Assembly (NCBI GenBank): GCA_011316305.1
Contig: SAUG01000029.1
Coordinates: 1-64,000 of the forward strand
Direction: 5' to 3'
Length of the DNA: 64,000 bases
Source of the DNA: Rusavskia elegans
Taxonomy: Eukaryota; Ascomycota; Lecanoromycetes; Teloschistales; Teloschistaceae
Of this stretch, positions 10,276-18,427 are shown piece after piece (position 1 is the stretch's first letter; every line of letters starts with the position of its first letter). A program made the translations under genes and the position numbers. Below the pieces are notes generated by a model. It was not told where the DNA came from. It did no database searches and saw only the letters and a list, made by a program, of their open reading frames with translations.

Positions 10276-12058
10276 AACCAGTCATTGCGAGCACCAACGG
10301 CAAACGATCAGCCATCAAATCTCTTGATACTGCATTTCCAAACAGAGCTTTCGCAATCATCCTGGAAGATTCCGAGCAAGCAAAGGAAGTGTTCCTCATA
10401 CCAAAGTCATGAAGACGAAGAAGAAATATATCTGTTGGGGGCTATGCGGTATCTACAACTCCTAACGCCAGCTCCTTTTTCCTTTCTATGTTTTCAGAAA
10501 ACATGCAACTAGCTAAATGACGCTATGGTAGTCAGGCGAATGGGCATGCGAAAAGGTGCAGGCTCTCCAGCATCCTACGCTGGTGGAGCAGGATTCTTCT
10601 TCTTTCCTCATTGTCGCAGAAGGCGTTTGATGTAGTATGTTTCTTTTGCAGAGATTAGAAAAAGGGGATGCTTGGCGAATGGGAAGAACAATTTGTTACC
10701 GATCTTCGGACAGACATTACTGCTGCCAATCCATCCGAAGATGACTTCTTCACTGATCCGACCATGCTTTGAAAGGCTCTGCGCGGTACAACCGTACATC
10801 GATCAGGAGCGTCTTCAATGAGAGTTGTCACGAGTATTGCCCTAGCCCTAATGCTTGGCATTTAACAGCAAATTATAGCCTGGGCATCACCTCTACAAAT
10901 GTTCATCTACACACATCTTACCTCAAACCATTGCATTCACCATGATATGATAGTTTTCAATACGGCTCGAAGCTCTTACTTATAGCTCTAGGAGCAGAGA
11001 TAGCAGCGGGCACAGCAAGTCAACGCTGCCAGGTCGCTCGTTTGCGACGCTGTGTATGAAGATCACGATGCATATTGCATCGGCGCGTTCGCAGAGCCCA
11101 GACAGATCTTTCCTATGTGGTTCCACCCCCAATACAGCCTCCTGCCAGGCAATTTCTAAGAGGCCCTTCTGTCCGGACTACCCTTCGCGCATGCCAGCTA
11201 CGGGATACGCTCGCGTTGCCCTCTACACTTCTCTCTCGCTTCAACGGCTTGGAGAATGCCGGTAACAGTACCTCCATGAGAACTTTGAACAATGTTTTAT
11301 GAGCTAATTGGCGGATGGCGTTTCTCTGAGGGTGAGTGGGCGTGCCTTAAATCCCTGCATTCCTCCTTTTTATTCTCAGTTCCCTTTTCGTGCATCTTCC
11401 TACTTTTGGCGCCATCGTCAACTTCCTACTGGTTGGTGTGGAGGATCGATAGCAGCGTCGTGTAAGAGATGCTATTTAATAGGCCTCTTAACTTGGAGGC
11501 TCTTTTCTCCCCGGCTCCTGAGCACCATTCAGATGGCCAGAGCTCATCCTGGATGTTTCTTTCTTTACCTCTGCTTCTCTTGTAATCATCGATCTCGTCT
11601 CGGATATATCATAAATACTCGTGTTTGATCAAACCCTCCGAAGACTCCGGTCTGCAGATACAACATAGTCGAAAGAGTGGGGAATCTATGGCAACCCGGG
11701 GTTTTCTATCGCGTATCATAGCTTGGCTCGCTGCGATGGTGGGAGCCGTTCTTGTGGTCTACATTTCAAACAATAAACCTCTATAAGATTTGGTATTACA
11801 GCCCAAAGTCGGCAGTTGGTTGAGCAGATAAACATCCGCCAATAAAAAGGTAAGGGATTTCATAGCAAGGAAATCACGTGCAAGGTGGTGATTTAATCAA
11901 AATTAGTACATTACTGACTGTGGCCAGGAGAGAAGCAACAGTACTCGAGTAAGTGAACATATCAGCGCGAAATGGATCGACAAGGTTCTGACCAAGCGTT
12001 GGCCTTGTTGGTCGGACTGGAGACCCATCGACCCACCAGGTAAGAATAAGAGCCAATG
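10276..12058. other. Intergenic, no supported gene apart from a possible microprotein
   Basis: About 1.8 kb between the frameshifted paralogue and the 3' end of the WW-domain gene. All longer open frames lack domains, have unbiased codon use and are not supported by splice signals. One very short frame with a membrane-helix-like segment (11688-11786) is listed separately. No tRNA, repeat or promoter element was recognised. Confidence 0.45.
11688..11786 (+). CDS. Possible 32-residue single-span membrane microprotein
   Basis: An ATG-to-TAA frame encodes a basic start (MATRGFLSRII), a hydrophobic stretch (AWLAAMVGAVLVVYI) and a short polar end (SNNKPL). The pattern of a small tail-anchored or single-pass peptide is neat, but frames of this size occur often by chance and nothing else supports it. 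It could also be an exon of an unseen gene. Confidence 0.15.
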   Translation: MATRGFLSRIIAWLAAMVGAVLVVYISNNKPL

Positions 12059-13392
12059 CTAATCAGATCCGTAAGTCTCTTCATCTTGTTCTTCAGCATC
12101 TTCATCTTGTTCTTCAGCATCCTCGCTGGCCTCTTCGCGATCGCTAGCATCAGATTTAACCTCGTCATCTTCGCCGGCCTCAGCCAAGTCTTCCTTATCA
12201 CTGCTTGAGATCGAACTACGATCAGAGTCTGGGGGGGACGGTACGCGATCGCTAGCGTCTGAGGCGTCGTCGTCATCCTCATGAACTTCGGCCAAGTCTT
12301 CTTCATCGCCGCTTGAGACCGATCTGTGATCAGAGTCGTCCTCTTCGTCTTGCTCGGCTAGGTCTTCGTCATCGTTGCCTGAGACCGAATTGGGATTAGA
12401 GGTCGAGGGTGACGATTCGCGATCGCTAGCGTCGTCGGCGTCGGCGTCGTCATCATGAGTTTCAACCAAGTCTTCTTGATAGTAGGTCGTCTGCTGGACG
12501 CAGCTCGATTGTTGCTGGTACGACTGATAGTGCTCATCATTTGAGGAAAAATCACCTGCCGTAGAGTCAATCAAGTACAGCAGTAAACACAGCCCTCTAT
12601 GTAATTGTCAAACCTGGGTGGTCTTCAGTGCTCACATCCAGCGAATGGTGGAATGGTTGGGGTGGGCGAAAAGACGACTGACGTACCTATAGCGTGTCCG
12701 ATCATCGCACCACCCACTGCACCGACGGCGAGACCACCAGCGCCGGCCGCTAGCACCCCTGCTTTCCCACTCTTCTTTTCTTTCTTCTTGTGTAGTATCT
12801 CTGCTTTCCCACTCTTCTTTTCCTTCTTCTTGTGCAGCATCCCTGTTTTCCCGCTCTTCTCTTCCTTCTTCTTGTACAGCATCCCTGTTTTCCCGATCTT
12901 CTCTTCCTTCTTCTTGTATACCTCCTCTCGTGCTCCAGTATGGCTATAGTATGCACCGGACAGTCTATGTGCGTCGTGGGAGCCGTGACACGGAGAGCTC
13001 AATGGAGGAGGACCCCCCGAAGGATGGAAGCCGCCGTGGGAGCTCTTGAATTGCTGTGGTGGCTCCCATTGGCTACGTCCCGTAGCTTGCTCAAGCAAGT
13101 AATAACGCCAGCTGTTCGGATCCCATTGAGCGACCCAGCCTGGTGGTAGGGAAGGTCCGCCGGTAGGATTCGAGTGGGTGGCAGGCAGCGTACTAAATGA
13201 TAGTTGCTCGGTGCATGCGGAAGGTAGTTGGCCTTGCTGGCCGTTCTGATTATGGGAACCTACGTGTGATACGGATTAAAGAGGAACTTTGAGGTCCGTG
13301 GCGAGTCAATGGTGTTGAAGATGCATACTTTTATGGTGGTCTTCGCTCATGATATATTCGAATCCGTCAACCATATCCTTGAAGAACGACAT
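12059..13392 (-). CDS. WW-domain protein with tandem Lys-rich repeats, glycine zipper and acidic tail
   Basis: Three minus-strand exons: 13392..13329, 13259..12687 and 12555..12059. Introns of 69 and 131 nt have GTATGC/CGTAG and GTACGT/GGCAG borders. The spliced length is 1134 nt, 377 residues. The start [13 protein letters not shown] opens the protein. Residues 61-89 ([20 protein letters not shown] and on to SQWEPP) form a WW module with both signature Trp (63 and 86). Residues 136-191 are four near-identical 14-residue units of the type [14 protein letters not shown]. Residues 192-213 are a Gly/Ala glycine-zipper-like segment ([18 protein letters not shown]). From 214 to the end the chain is Asp/Glu/Ser-rich with three loose repeats around DEEDLAE. 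Fungal WW plus glycine-zipper proteins of unknown role exist. WW domains bind proline motifs; the charged halves suggest self-association or a scaffold (inference). Confidence 0.75.
12761..12928 (-). repeat. Coding minisatellite, four 42-bp units
   Basis: Units at 12761-12802, 12803-12844, 12845-12886 and 12887-12928 lie inside exon 2 of the WW-domain gene. They encode the 14-residue Lys/Glu-rich repeat. Adjacent units differ at only a few positions, so copy number is likely to vary between strains. The 42-bp period keeps the frame for any number of units. Confidence 0.85.
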
Positions 13393-14342
13393 ACTTGCGT
13401 TTCAGACAGGTGTATCAGGAATTAGTCTGATATCCAAGGTGATGATCGAGGATAATGACACGGAGTTGTCTGTGGAGAAGGTTTGATAGGCTACCGTGTA
13501 TTCGATGCTGGTGTACCAACGCTTGATTTGCTCACCGGACCACTGGTTCACCAGGCACCAAAACCTGGAATTATCCATATAGGCTGGAGGGAATATAATG
13601 TTACAGTATGCAAAATGAGCTGAAGCAGGCGCATCCTTCCCGCAAATAAAAGATCAGGCTCTGGACGGAACATCACCAAATATAGGGAGCAAGATAGACA
13701 TTCTCCTGGCTATCAATACAACAAGGCCCCATCACAATAGACACCACACCATGTTCACATTCGAAGCACTTCGATGCAAATGCGGCGATTCAACCACGAG
13801 TCATGTGTCCGCTTCTGCTGTGAGAGACCCGTTGCCCTGCAGTTTATTCCCACAAGATAGGCTTTAAGCACACTCTCACAGGCGGCTAAACTGCAGACTC
13901 CGTGGCCATTTTGGAGCGTATCGCTCCAGCATCTTGGGCAGTGTCTGATAATCAGTCCATCTGCAGGCCTGGACGCATGCCAAGCTGGAAAGCTGCCGTT
14001 AAAAGTGAAGAGTAACGAATGACCGACAAATCGATGCAAACAAGGCAAACAAGGCAACCATACAGCTGCAGCTGATCGCCATCCCAATCATTTCATTGGA
14101 GTGGAGAGATAACAAGGCAAATGGATCCACGCACACGCAAGGCTCAGGCGCTTGGCGACGTATGGCGTATGATACGGCAAGCAGCGCATCCAAATTGGAT
14201 ATAGCGCTGTTACTCCCTCTTTTCGTTGTTTATTCATTATCTCCAATCCGCTTCATTTACGGCTGTTGACCTCAATGAGGCCCACATCAACCATCGTCGC
14301 CATCACTAGTGCAAGATACTCACACACCCATGCCGGACTGAA
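13393..14342. other. Divergent intergenic region between the WW gene and the methyltransferase
   Basis: About 0.95 kb that should carry the promoters of the minus-strand WW gene and the plus-strand methyltransferase frame. Minus-strand frames at 13755-14193 include a hydrophobic stretch and several Cys, but they lack a convincing start, splice sites or domain and are not called. Short repeats of CAAGGCAAAC-like sequence occur near 14040-14060. Confidence 0.4.
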
Positions 14343-15197
14343 ATGGCCACCCTCGACTCCCTAAAGCAGGCCCTTAGGCAGAAAGCCAAGGCAACGGCGT
14401 CGTCCCCGAAGCAGCCGTTGTCCGACACACAATACAGCGCCGGCTTCGATATCTTGGTGCGGGGCTCAGGATGGATGACGTACCAAAACTTCATTATCCC
14501 TCAACTATCTCAGCTGCTGGCCCCTCTCTTCAACTCGCGTATCCATATCTCGGTACTAGAAATTGGACCCGGCCCGAAGAGCCTACTTGGATATCTTCCC
14601 GGTCGTCTGAGACGGAAGGTCAGGAAATACACTGCATTCGAGCCTAACGGCTTGTTTGCTACAAGGTTGGAAGAATGGCTCTGCTCTACCTCCGAGACCA
14701 AGCCCCCGCTGCTCTGTCTGGAAAACCCGCCCGACATCCGTCGAATTCCATTCGTTCTGCAGGACAACATGGGGAGTGGTACCAGTACAGGTACGAGTGA
14801 TGACGACGAAAAATACGACATCATCCTATTCTGCCACAGCATGTACGGCATGAAGCCCAAACACAGGTTTATCGAACGGGCGCTGGAAATGCTTGTTGAG
14901 CGGCCACAAGGCGGAATGGTGGCGGTTTTCCATCGCGACGGAACCTTGCACCTCAACGGCTTGGTATGCCATCGAACGGCTTCTTTCCCTACTGGAGTCG
15001 TTAGCGTGGCAAATAGCGATGAAGTACTGGACTGTTTTGCTTCTTTCGTCGCGGGGTTTATCATGCAGGATGTGGACGTGGACAAGGCTATCCGAGTCGA
15101 TTGGCGTAAGGTGTGCCGTGCCTTGGGCCGTCGCGAGGAAGCCCATCCAGACCATCTATTGTTCAGCTCGCCCAACGTCATGGCGGCCTTTACCTAA
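14343..15197 (+). CDS. SAM-dependent methyltransferase, probably the first domain of a larger fusion
   Basis: A 284-residue intronless frame from ATG 14343 to TAA 15195-15197. After an N-terminal helix, VLEIGPGPKSLLGYLP (residues about 71-86) is the glycine-rich SAM-binding motif I. An acidic residue follows in YTAFEPN, and DIILFCHSMYGMKPKHRFIE is the post-strand-4 region, a layout I associate with histamine N-methyltransferase-like class I enzymes. The end, LLFSSPNVMAAFT, runs to the stop. The next coding unit continues in exactly the same frame 12 bases later and has no usable start, so this stop may cut one long protein. Methyl acceptor unknown. The sequence is GC-rich compared with the genes on either side. 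No regulatory site was identified. Confidence 0.75.
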   Translation: MATLDSLKQALRQKAKATASSPKQPLSDTQYSAGFDILVRGSGWMTYQNFIIPQLSQLLAPLFNSRIHISVLEIGPGPKSLLGYLPGRLRRKVRKYTAFEPNGLFATRLEEWLCSTSETKPPLLCLENPPDIRRIPFVLQDNMGSGTSTGTSDDDEKYDIILFCHSMYGMKPKHRFIERALEMLVERPQGGMVAVFHRDGTLHLNGLVCHRTASFPTGVVSVANSDEVLDCFASFVAGFIMQDVDVDKAIRVDWRKVCRALGRREEAHPDHLLFSSPNVMAAFT

Positions 15198-15230
15198 CAT
15201 GCGACCACATTGCCGGAGCTGACGGCGCAG
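15177..15230 (+). other. Candidate phase-preserving 54-nt intron across the in-frame stop
   Basis: GT at 15177 falls on a codon boundary and CAG at 15228-15230 ends on one, so removing 15177-15230 would delete the TAA and join the methyltransferase to the FAD domain in frame. A good branch sequence, CTAAC at 15194-15198, overlaps the stop itself. Against it: the donor GTCATG is poor, and the removed residues (VMAAFT and then HATTLPELTAQ) look like normal protein. Listed as one of several explanations. Confidence 0.25.
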
Positions 15231-17819
15231 GTGCCACTGGTGAAGGGGGACAGGACGGTTAAAAACCGGGAGGCTCGCCTCCACCGCCCGGCCTCGATTG
15301 TTAGACCGACAGAGGTCCGACACATCCAGCAGTGCGTTCGATGGGCTCTGAAGCACGGGGTTAGCCTGACCGTCGTCGGCGGGGGTCACAGCGGCCACTG
15401 TCTCTGGCCCAACGTTGTCTCGGTTGACATGGGCGCCTTTGACCAAGTACACATTCTCACGGCGGGGAAGGATGGAGGAGATTCTGGTTCCGATTCCGGT
15501 TCCTTGGTCGTCGCCGAGGCCGGCTGCAAGACGGGGGACATCGTCCGCAAGACCATGGCGGCGGGCGTGACAGTACCCCTGGGGGCTCGCCCAAGCGTAG
15601 GTGCAGGGCTGTGGCTACAAGGCGGCATTGGGCACCTGGCTAGGTTGCACGGGCTCGCGTGCGACGCCATTGTCGGTGCCGTTATGGTCAGCGTCGACTC
15701 TAGCCAGGTCCTCTGCGTCGGCTGTGTACCAAGCCAACACCGGCCGGCCGGTGCCGTTCGCCCGGAAAACGAATCCGATCTGTTATGGGCGATAAAAGGC
15801 GCCGGGACCAACTTTGGTATCGTGGTCAACGTAACTTTCAAGTCTTACGCGGCTCCGACCTACTTGACTCGAAACTGGGTTGTCCCGCTGAGTGGAAACC
15901 TCGAGGCGCGGCTCAAGCTCAGCGACTTTGATAAACTCGTCGCCAGGAAGACCCACAGGGATTGTTCTGCAGACGCGTATCTGTACTGGAACGCCGGCCA
16001 GCTGAATCTTGGCGTGACCATGTTCGAATCTTCCACGACTAGACTCACCTCTGCAACACCCACGCCCACGTCCGTAGGTGCAATTTGGGGGCTAGAAGAC
16101 GATTTCAAGGTCGTGGACGGCGTTAGTTTGTTCGAGACCGAGATGTACGTGTCTGGGATGCACGGCGGGCACATCGGCGGCAAGACCTCCTCATTCAAGC
16201 GATGTTTATTCTTAAAACGCATCGGAGAAGCAAACATCGCCGACCGCTTGGTGGCGGCCGTTGAGACTCGTCCCTCGCCACTCTGCTATCTCCATCTGCT
16301 GCAAGGTGGCGGAGCGGTCGGCGACGCTGCGGGCGATGCTACTGCTTTTGGCTGTCGAGACTGGGACTTTGCCTGCGTGATAACCGGTGTCTGGCCCCGC
16401 GAGCAAGATGGCACCGAAGCCGCACAATCTGCCGTGCGGTGGGTTTACAATGTCGCCGGGGACTTGTTGTCCTTGAGTAGCGGAGCTTACGGCGCCGACC
16501 TTGGGCCGGACCCTAGAGACGCCGCGCTGGCGGCCAGGGCTTTTGGACCGAACCGGCCGCGCCTAGCCCGTCTCAAACGTAGCTTGGACCCGCGTAATGT
16601 GCTGGCTTACGCCTGCCCGCTGCCGAAAGCACCGATAGAGCAGAAGCTTATCATTCTTGTCACGGGCGAAAGCTGCGCCGGCAAGGACTATTGTGCCGAT
16701 GTCTGGGTCTCTGTATTCGTCAGATGTAGCCTCAAGGCGCGTGCGGTCAGCATTAGCGACGCGATCAAGCGAGAATACGCGGCGGCTACCGGTGCCGACC
16801 TGAGCCGCCTGCTTTGGGACCGTGCCTACAAGGAGCAACACCGGCCAGCGTTGACGACGTTTTTCCAGGGACAAGCGCGGCAAAGACCTCGGCTGCCAGA
16901 GGAGCATTTTCTGAATGTGGTGTACGGCGCCGTAGATGTGGACGTGCTGCTAATCACCGGGATGAGAGACGAGGCACCGGTCGCAGCCTTGTCGCATTTG
17001 GTTCCAGACAGCAGGCTACTCGAGGTTCATGTCCAAGCTAGTGAACAGACGCGGCGGATTCGTCGAGGGTGCCACGGCGGTGACGGCGATGGTGACGACA
17101 ACAAGAACAGCAACAATAGCGGGTCGAATTTGCCGGCTTTGGACCACCGCCCCAGTCTCATCTTCCACAATGACACGACCGGAAACGAGGCGGCAAGAAG
17201 GTTTGCCGAACATTATCTGCTTCCCTTCGTCCACGAGGACCTGCAGCGACTGGCCAGTATGGTGGGCCAGATAGCCGACTTCCCACGCCCGGGCATCGAG
17301 TTCCGCCACGTGCTCGGCATCTCCCAGCAGCCAGGTGGGCTGGCCCTGTGCACGTCTCTGCTGCAAACCCACTTCACCGGTGACTGGTCCAAAGTGGATG
17401 CGGTGGCGTGTTGCGAGGCCGGCGGCTTTGTCTATGCGTCGGCGTTGGCCTCGCGGGTCGATTTGCCATTGGTGCTGATTCGCGAAGCCGGCAAGCTCCC
17501 CCCACCGATCGTTTCTGTCATCAAGCCCCCGTCGCATATCTCGTCTTTGGCATTCAACAATCCCAAAGAGAAGCGGATCGAGATGGAGCGGGACGTGGTC
17601 CCGAGGGGCGCGTCAGTGGTGGTGGTGGACGATGTGCTTTCCACGGGAGAGACGCTTGGTGCGGTGCTACAGCTATTAGATGAAGCTGGCATCGGCGCCG
17701 AGGATGTCATGATCATGGTCGTGGCCGAGTTCCCGGTTCACCATGGCCGGGAACTGTTGCGCCAACGTGGGTTTGGCAGAATCAATATTCAAAGCCTTTT
17801 AGTCTTTGGCGGTGCTTAG
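15198..17819 (+). CDS. FAD (BBE-type) oxidase - P-loop kinase - APRT-like fusion, continuing the methyltransferase frame
   Basis: The frame is open after the upstream TAA to TAG 17817-17819 and intronless. Numbering from Leu codon 15210, residues about 26-210 form an FAD PCMH domain (RPASIVRPTEVRHIQQCV, VVGGGHSGHC, GAGLWLQGGIGHLARLHGLA). Residues about 440-472 (FGPNRPRLARLKRSLDP) are the BBE-type end. Residues about 479-620 hold a P-loop (TGESCAGKD, 485-493) and resemble animal-type phosphomevalonate or nucleotide kinases. A Gly/Asp/Asn linker occupies 622-642. Residues 680-869 are adenine-phosphoribosyltransferase-like: DFPRPGIEFRHVLG, REAGKLP and the PRPP loop VVVVDDVLSTGETL (803-816). The first in-frame ATG (15429, residue 74) lies beyond the FAD motif VVGGGHSG, so separate translation would give a broken oxidase. 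A single intact frame of 869 codons after a stop suggests the protein is still made or only recently lost. Confidence 0.7.
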   Translation, partial: HATTLPELTAQVPLVKGDRTVKNREARLHRPASIVRPTEVRHIQQCVRWALKHGVSLTVVGGGHSGHCLWPNVVSVDMGAFDQVHILTAGKDGGDSGSDSGSLVVAEAGCKTGDIVRKTMAAGVTVPLGARPSVGAGLWLQGGIGHLARLHGLACDAIVGAVMVSVDSSQVLCVGCVPSQHRPAGAVRPENESDLLWAIKGAGTNFGIVVNVTFKSYAAPTYLTRNWVVPLSGNLEARLKLSDFDKLVARKTHRDCSADAYLYWNAGQLNLGVTMFESSTTRLTSATPTPTSVGAIWGLEDDFKVVDGVSLFETEMYVSGMHGGHIGGKTSSFKRCLFLKRIGEANIADRLVAAVETRPSPLCYLHLLQGGGAVGDAAGDATAFGCRDWDFACVITGVWPREQDGTEAAQSAVRWVYNVAGDLLSLSSGAYGADLGPDPRDAALAARAFGPNRPRLARLKRSLDPRNVLAYACPLPKAPIEQKLIILVTGESCAGKDYCADVWVSVFVRCSLKARAVSISDAIKREYAAATGADLSRLLWDRAYKEQHRPALTTFFQGQARQRPRLPEEHFLNVVYGAVDVDVLLITGMRDEAPVAALSHLVPDSRLLEVHVQASEQTRRIRRGCHGGDGDGDDNKNSNNSGSNLPALDHRPSLIFHNDTTGNEAARRFAEHYLLPFVHEDLQRLASMVGQIADFPRPGIEFRHVLGISQQPGGLALCTSLLQTHFTGDWSKVDAVACCEAGGFVYASALASRVDLPLVLIREAGKLPPPIVSVIKPPSHISSLAFNNPKEKRIEMERDVVPRGASVVVVDDVLSTGETLGAVLQLLDEAGIGAEDVMIMVVAEFPVHHGRELLRQRGFGRINIQSLLVFGGA

Positions 17820-18427
17820 GAAAGGAAGAAATGGATATCGGAATCTTGGATATGTGATAGGAATACCTTGTTATATGTGTGATTCGCGCAATTTGGAACT
17901 TCTGCCCTTTCAATCTCGCTTTCACGACTAGGGTCGAGGAGTGGCTGCTGCATGGACGCATAGACTAGACGTCCAGCAATAAGTGAAATTGACTAGCAGT
18001 CCTCGCATCTCCGTGCGGACCGATCCGAGTTCAGTGCTTAAGGATGAGGCAGGCGTTGTGCGATTGGAAGGAACACCCGCCAGCGGGTATAGTGTTCGTT
18101 TGGTGATGCATATTTATCATCCGCATTGCCGCAGCTAACATACTGAGTATGAGCAGGAAGGGAAATGACAATCTCGTGTTTGTCGAGGGTTGGCAGAACC
18201 GAGGTGTGCAGTATGCAGTAAATCTTATGAAACTTTATTATTTGCTAAAGACTTTGGTGATTTGCAGGTCCTCAAAACTTTCTCGACATTCAGCAAAGAC
18301 TCCTCGGCTCTCACAGCTCTATGAGCTAGCAAATCCTAATACAGATCAATGCTCCTCGCAAACAAGTAATACTTTTCCATCTTATATTTGGCATGGTCCA
18401 TTTGTTTGCAGCCAAGCGAAGCTTCCT
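17820..18427. other. Intergenic region between convergent genes
   Basis: About 0.6 kb between the stop of the plus-strand fusion and the stop of the minus-strand HET gene; it should hold both 3' untranslated regions. A frame from 18149 has no domain and runs into the antisense of the HET gene. No repeats seen. Confidence 0.5.

Noticed and set aside
12605..13149. Plus-strand frames with Phe-rich repeats
   Set aside because: Antisense of the coding minisatellite in the WW-domain gene.
13755..14193. Minus-strand Cys-containing and hydrophobic frames upstream of the methyltransferase
   Set aside because: No convincing start, splice sites or family resemblance; lies where two promoters are expected.
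14510..15181. 223-codon minus-strand frame
   Set aside because: Antisense shadow of the GC-rich methyltransferase.
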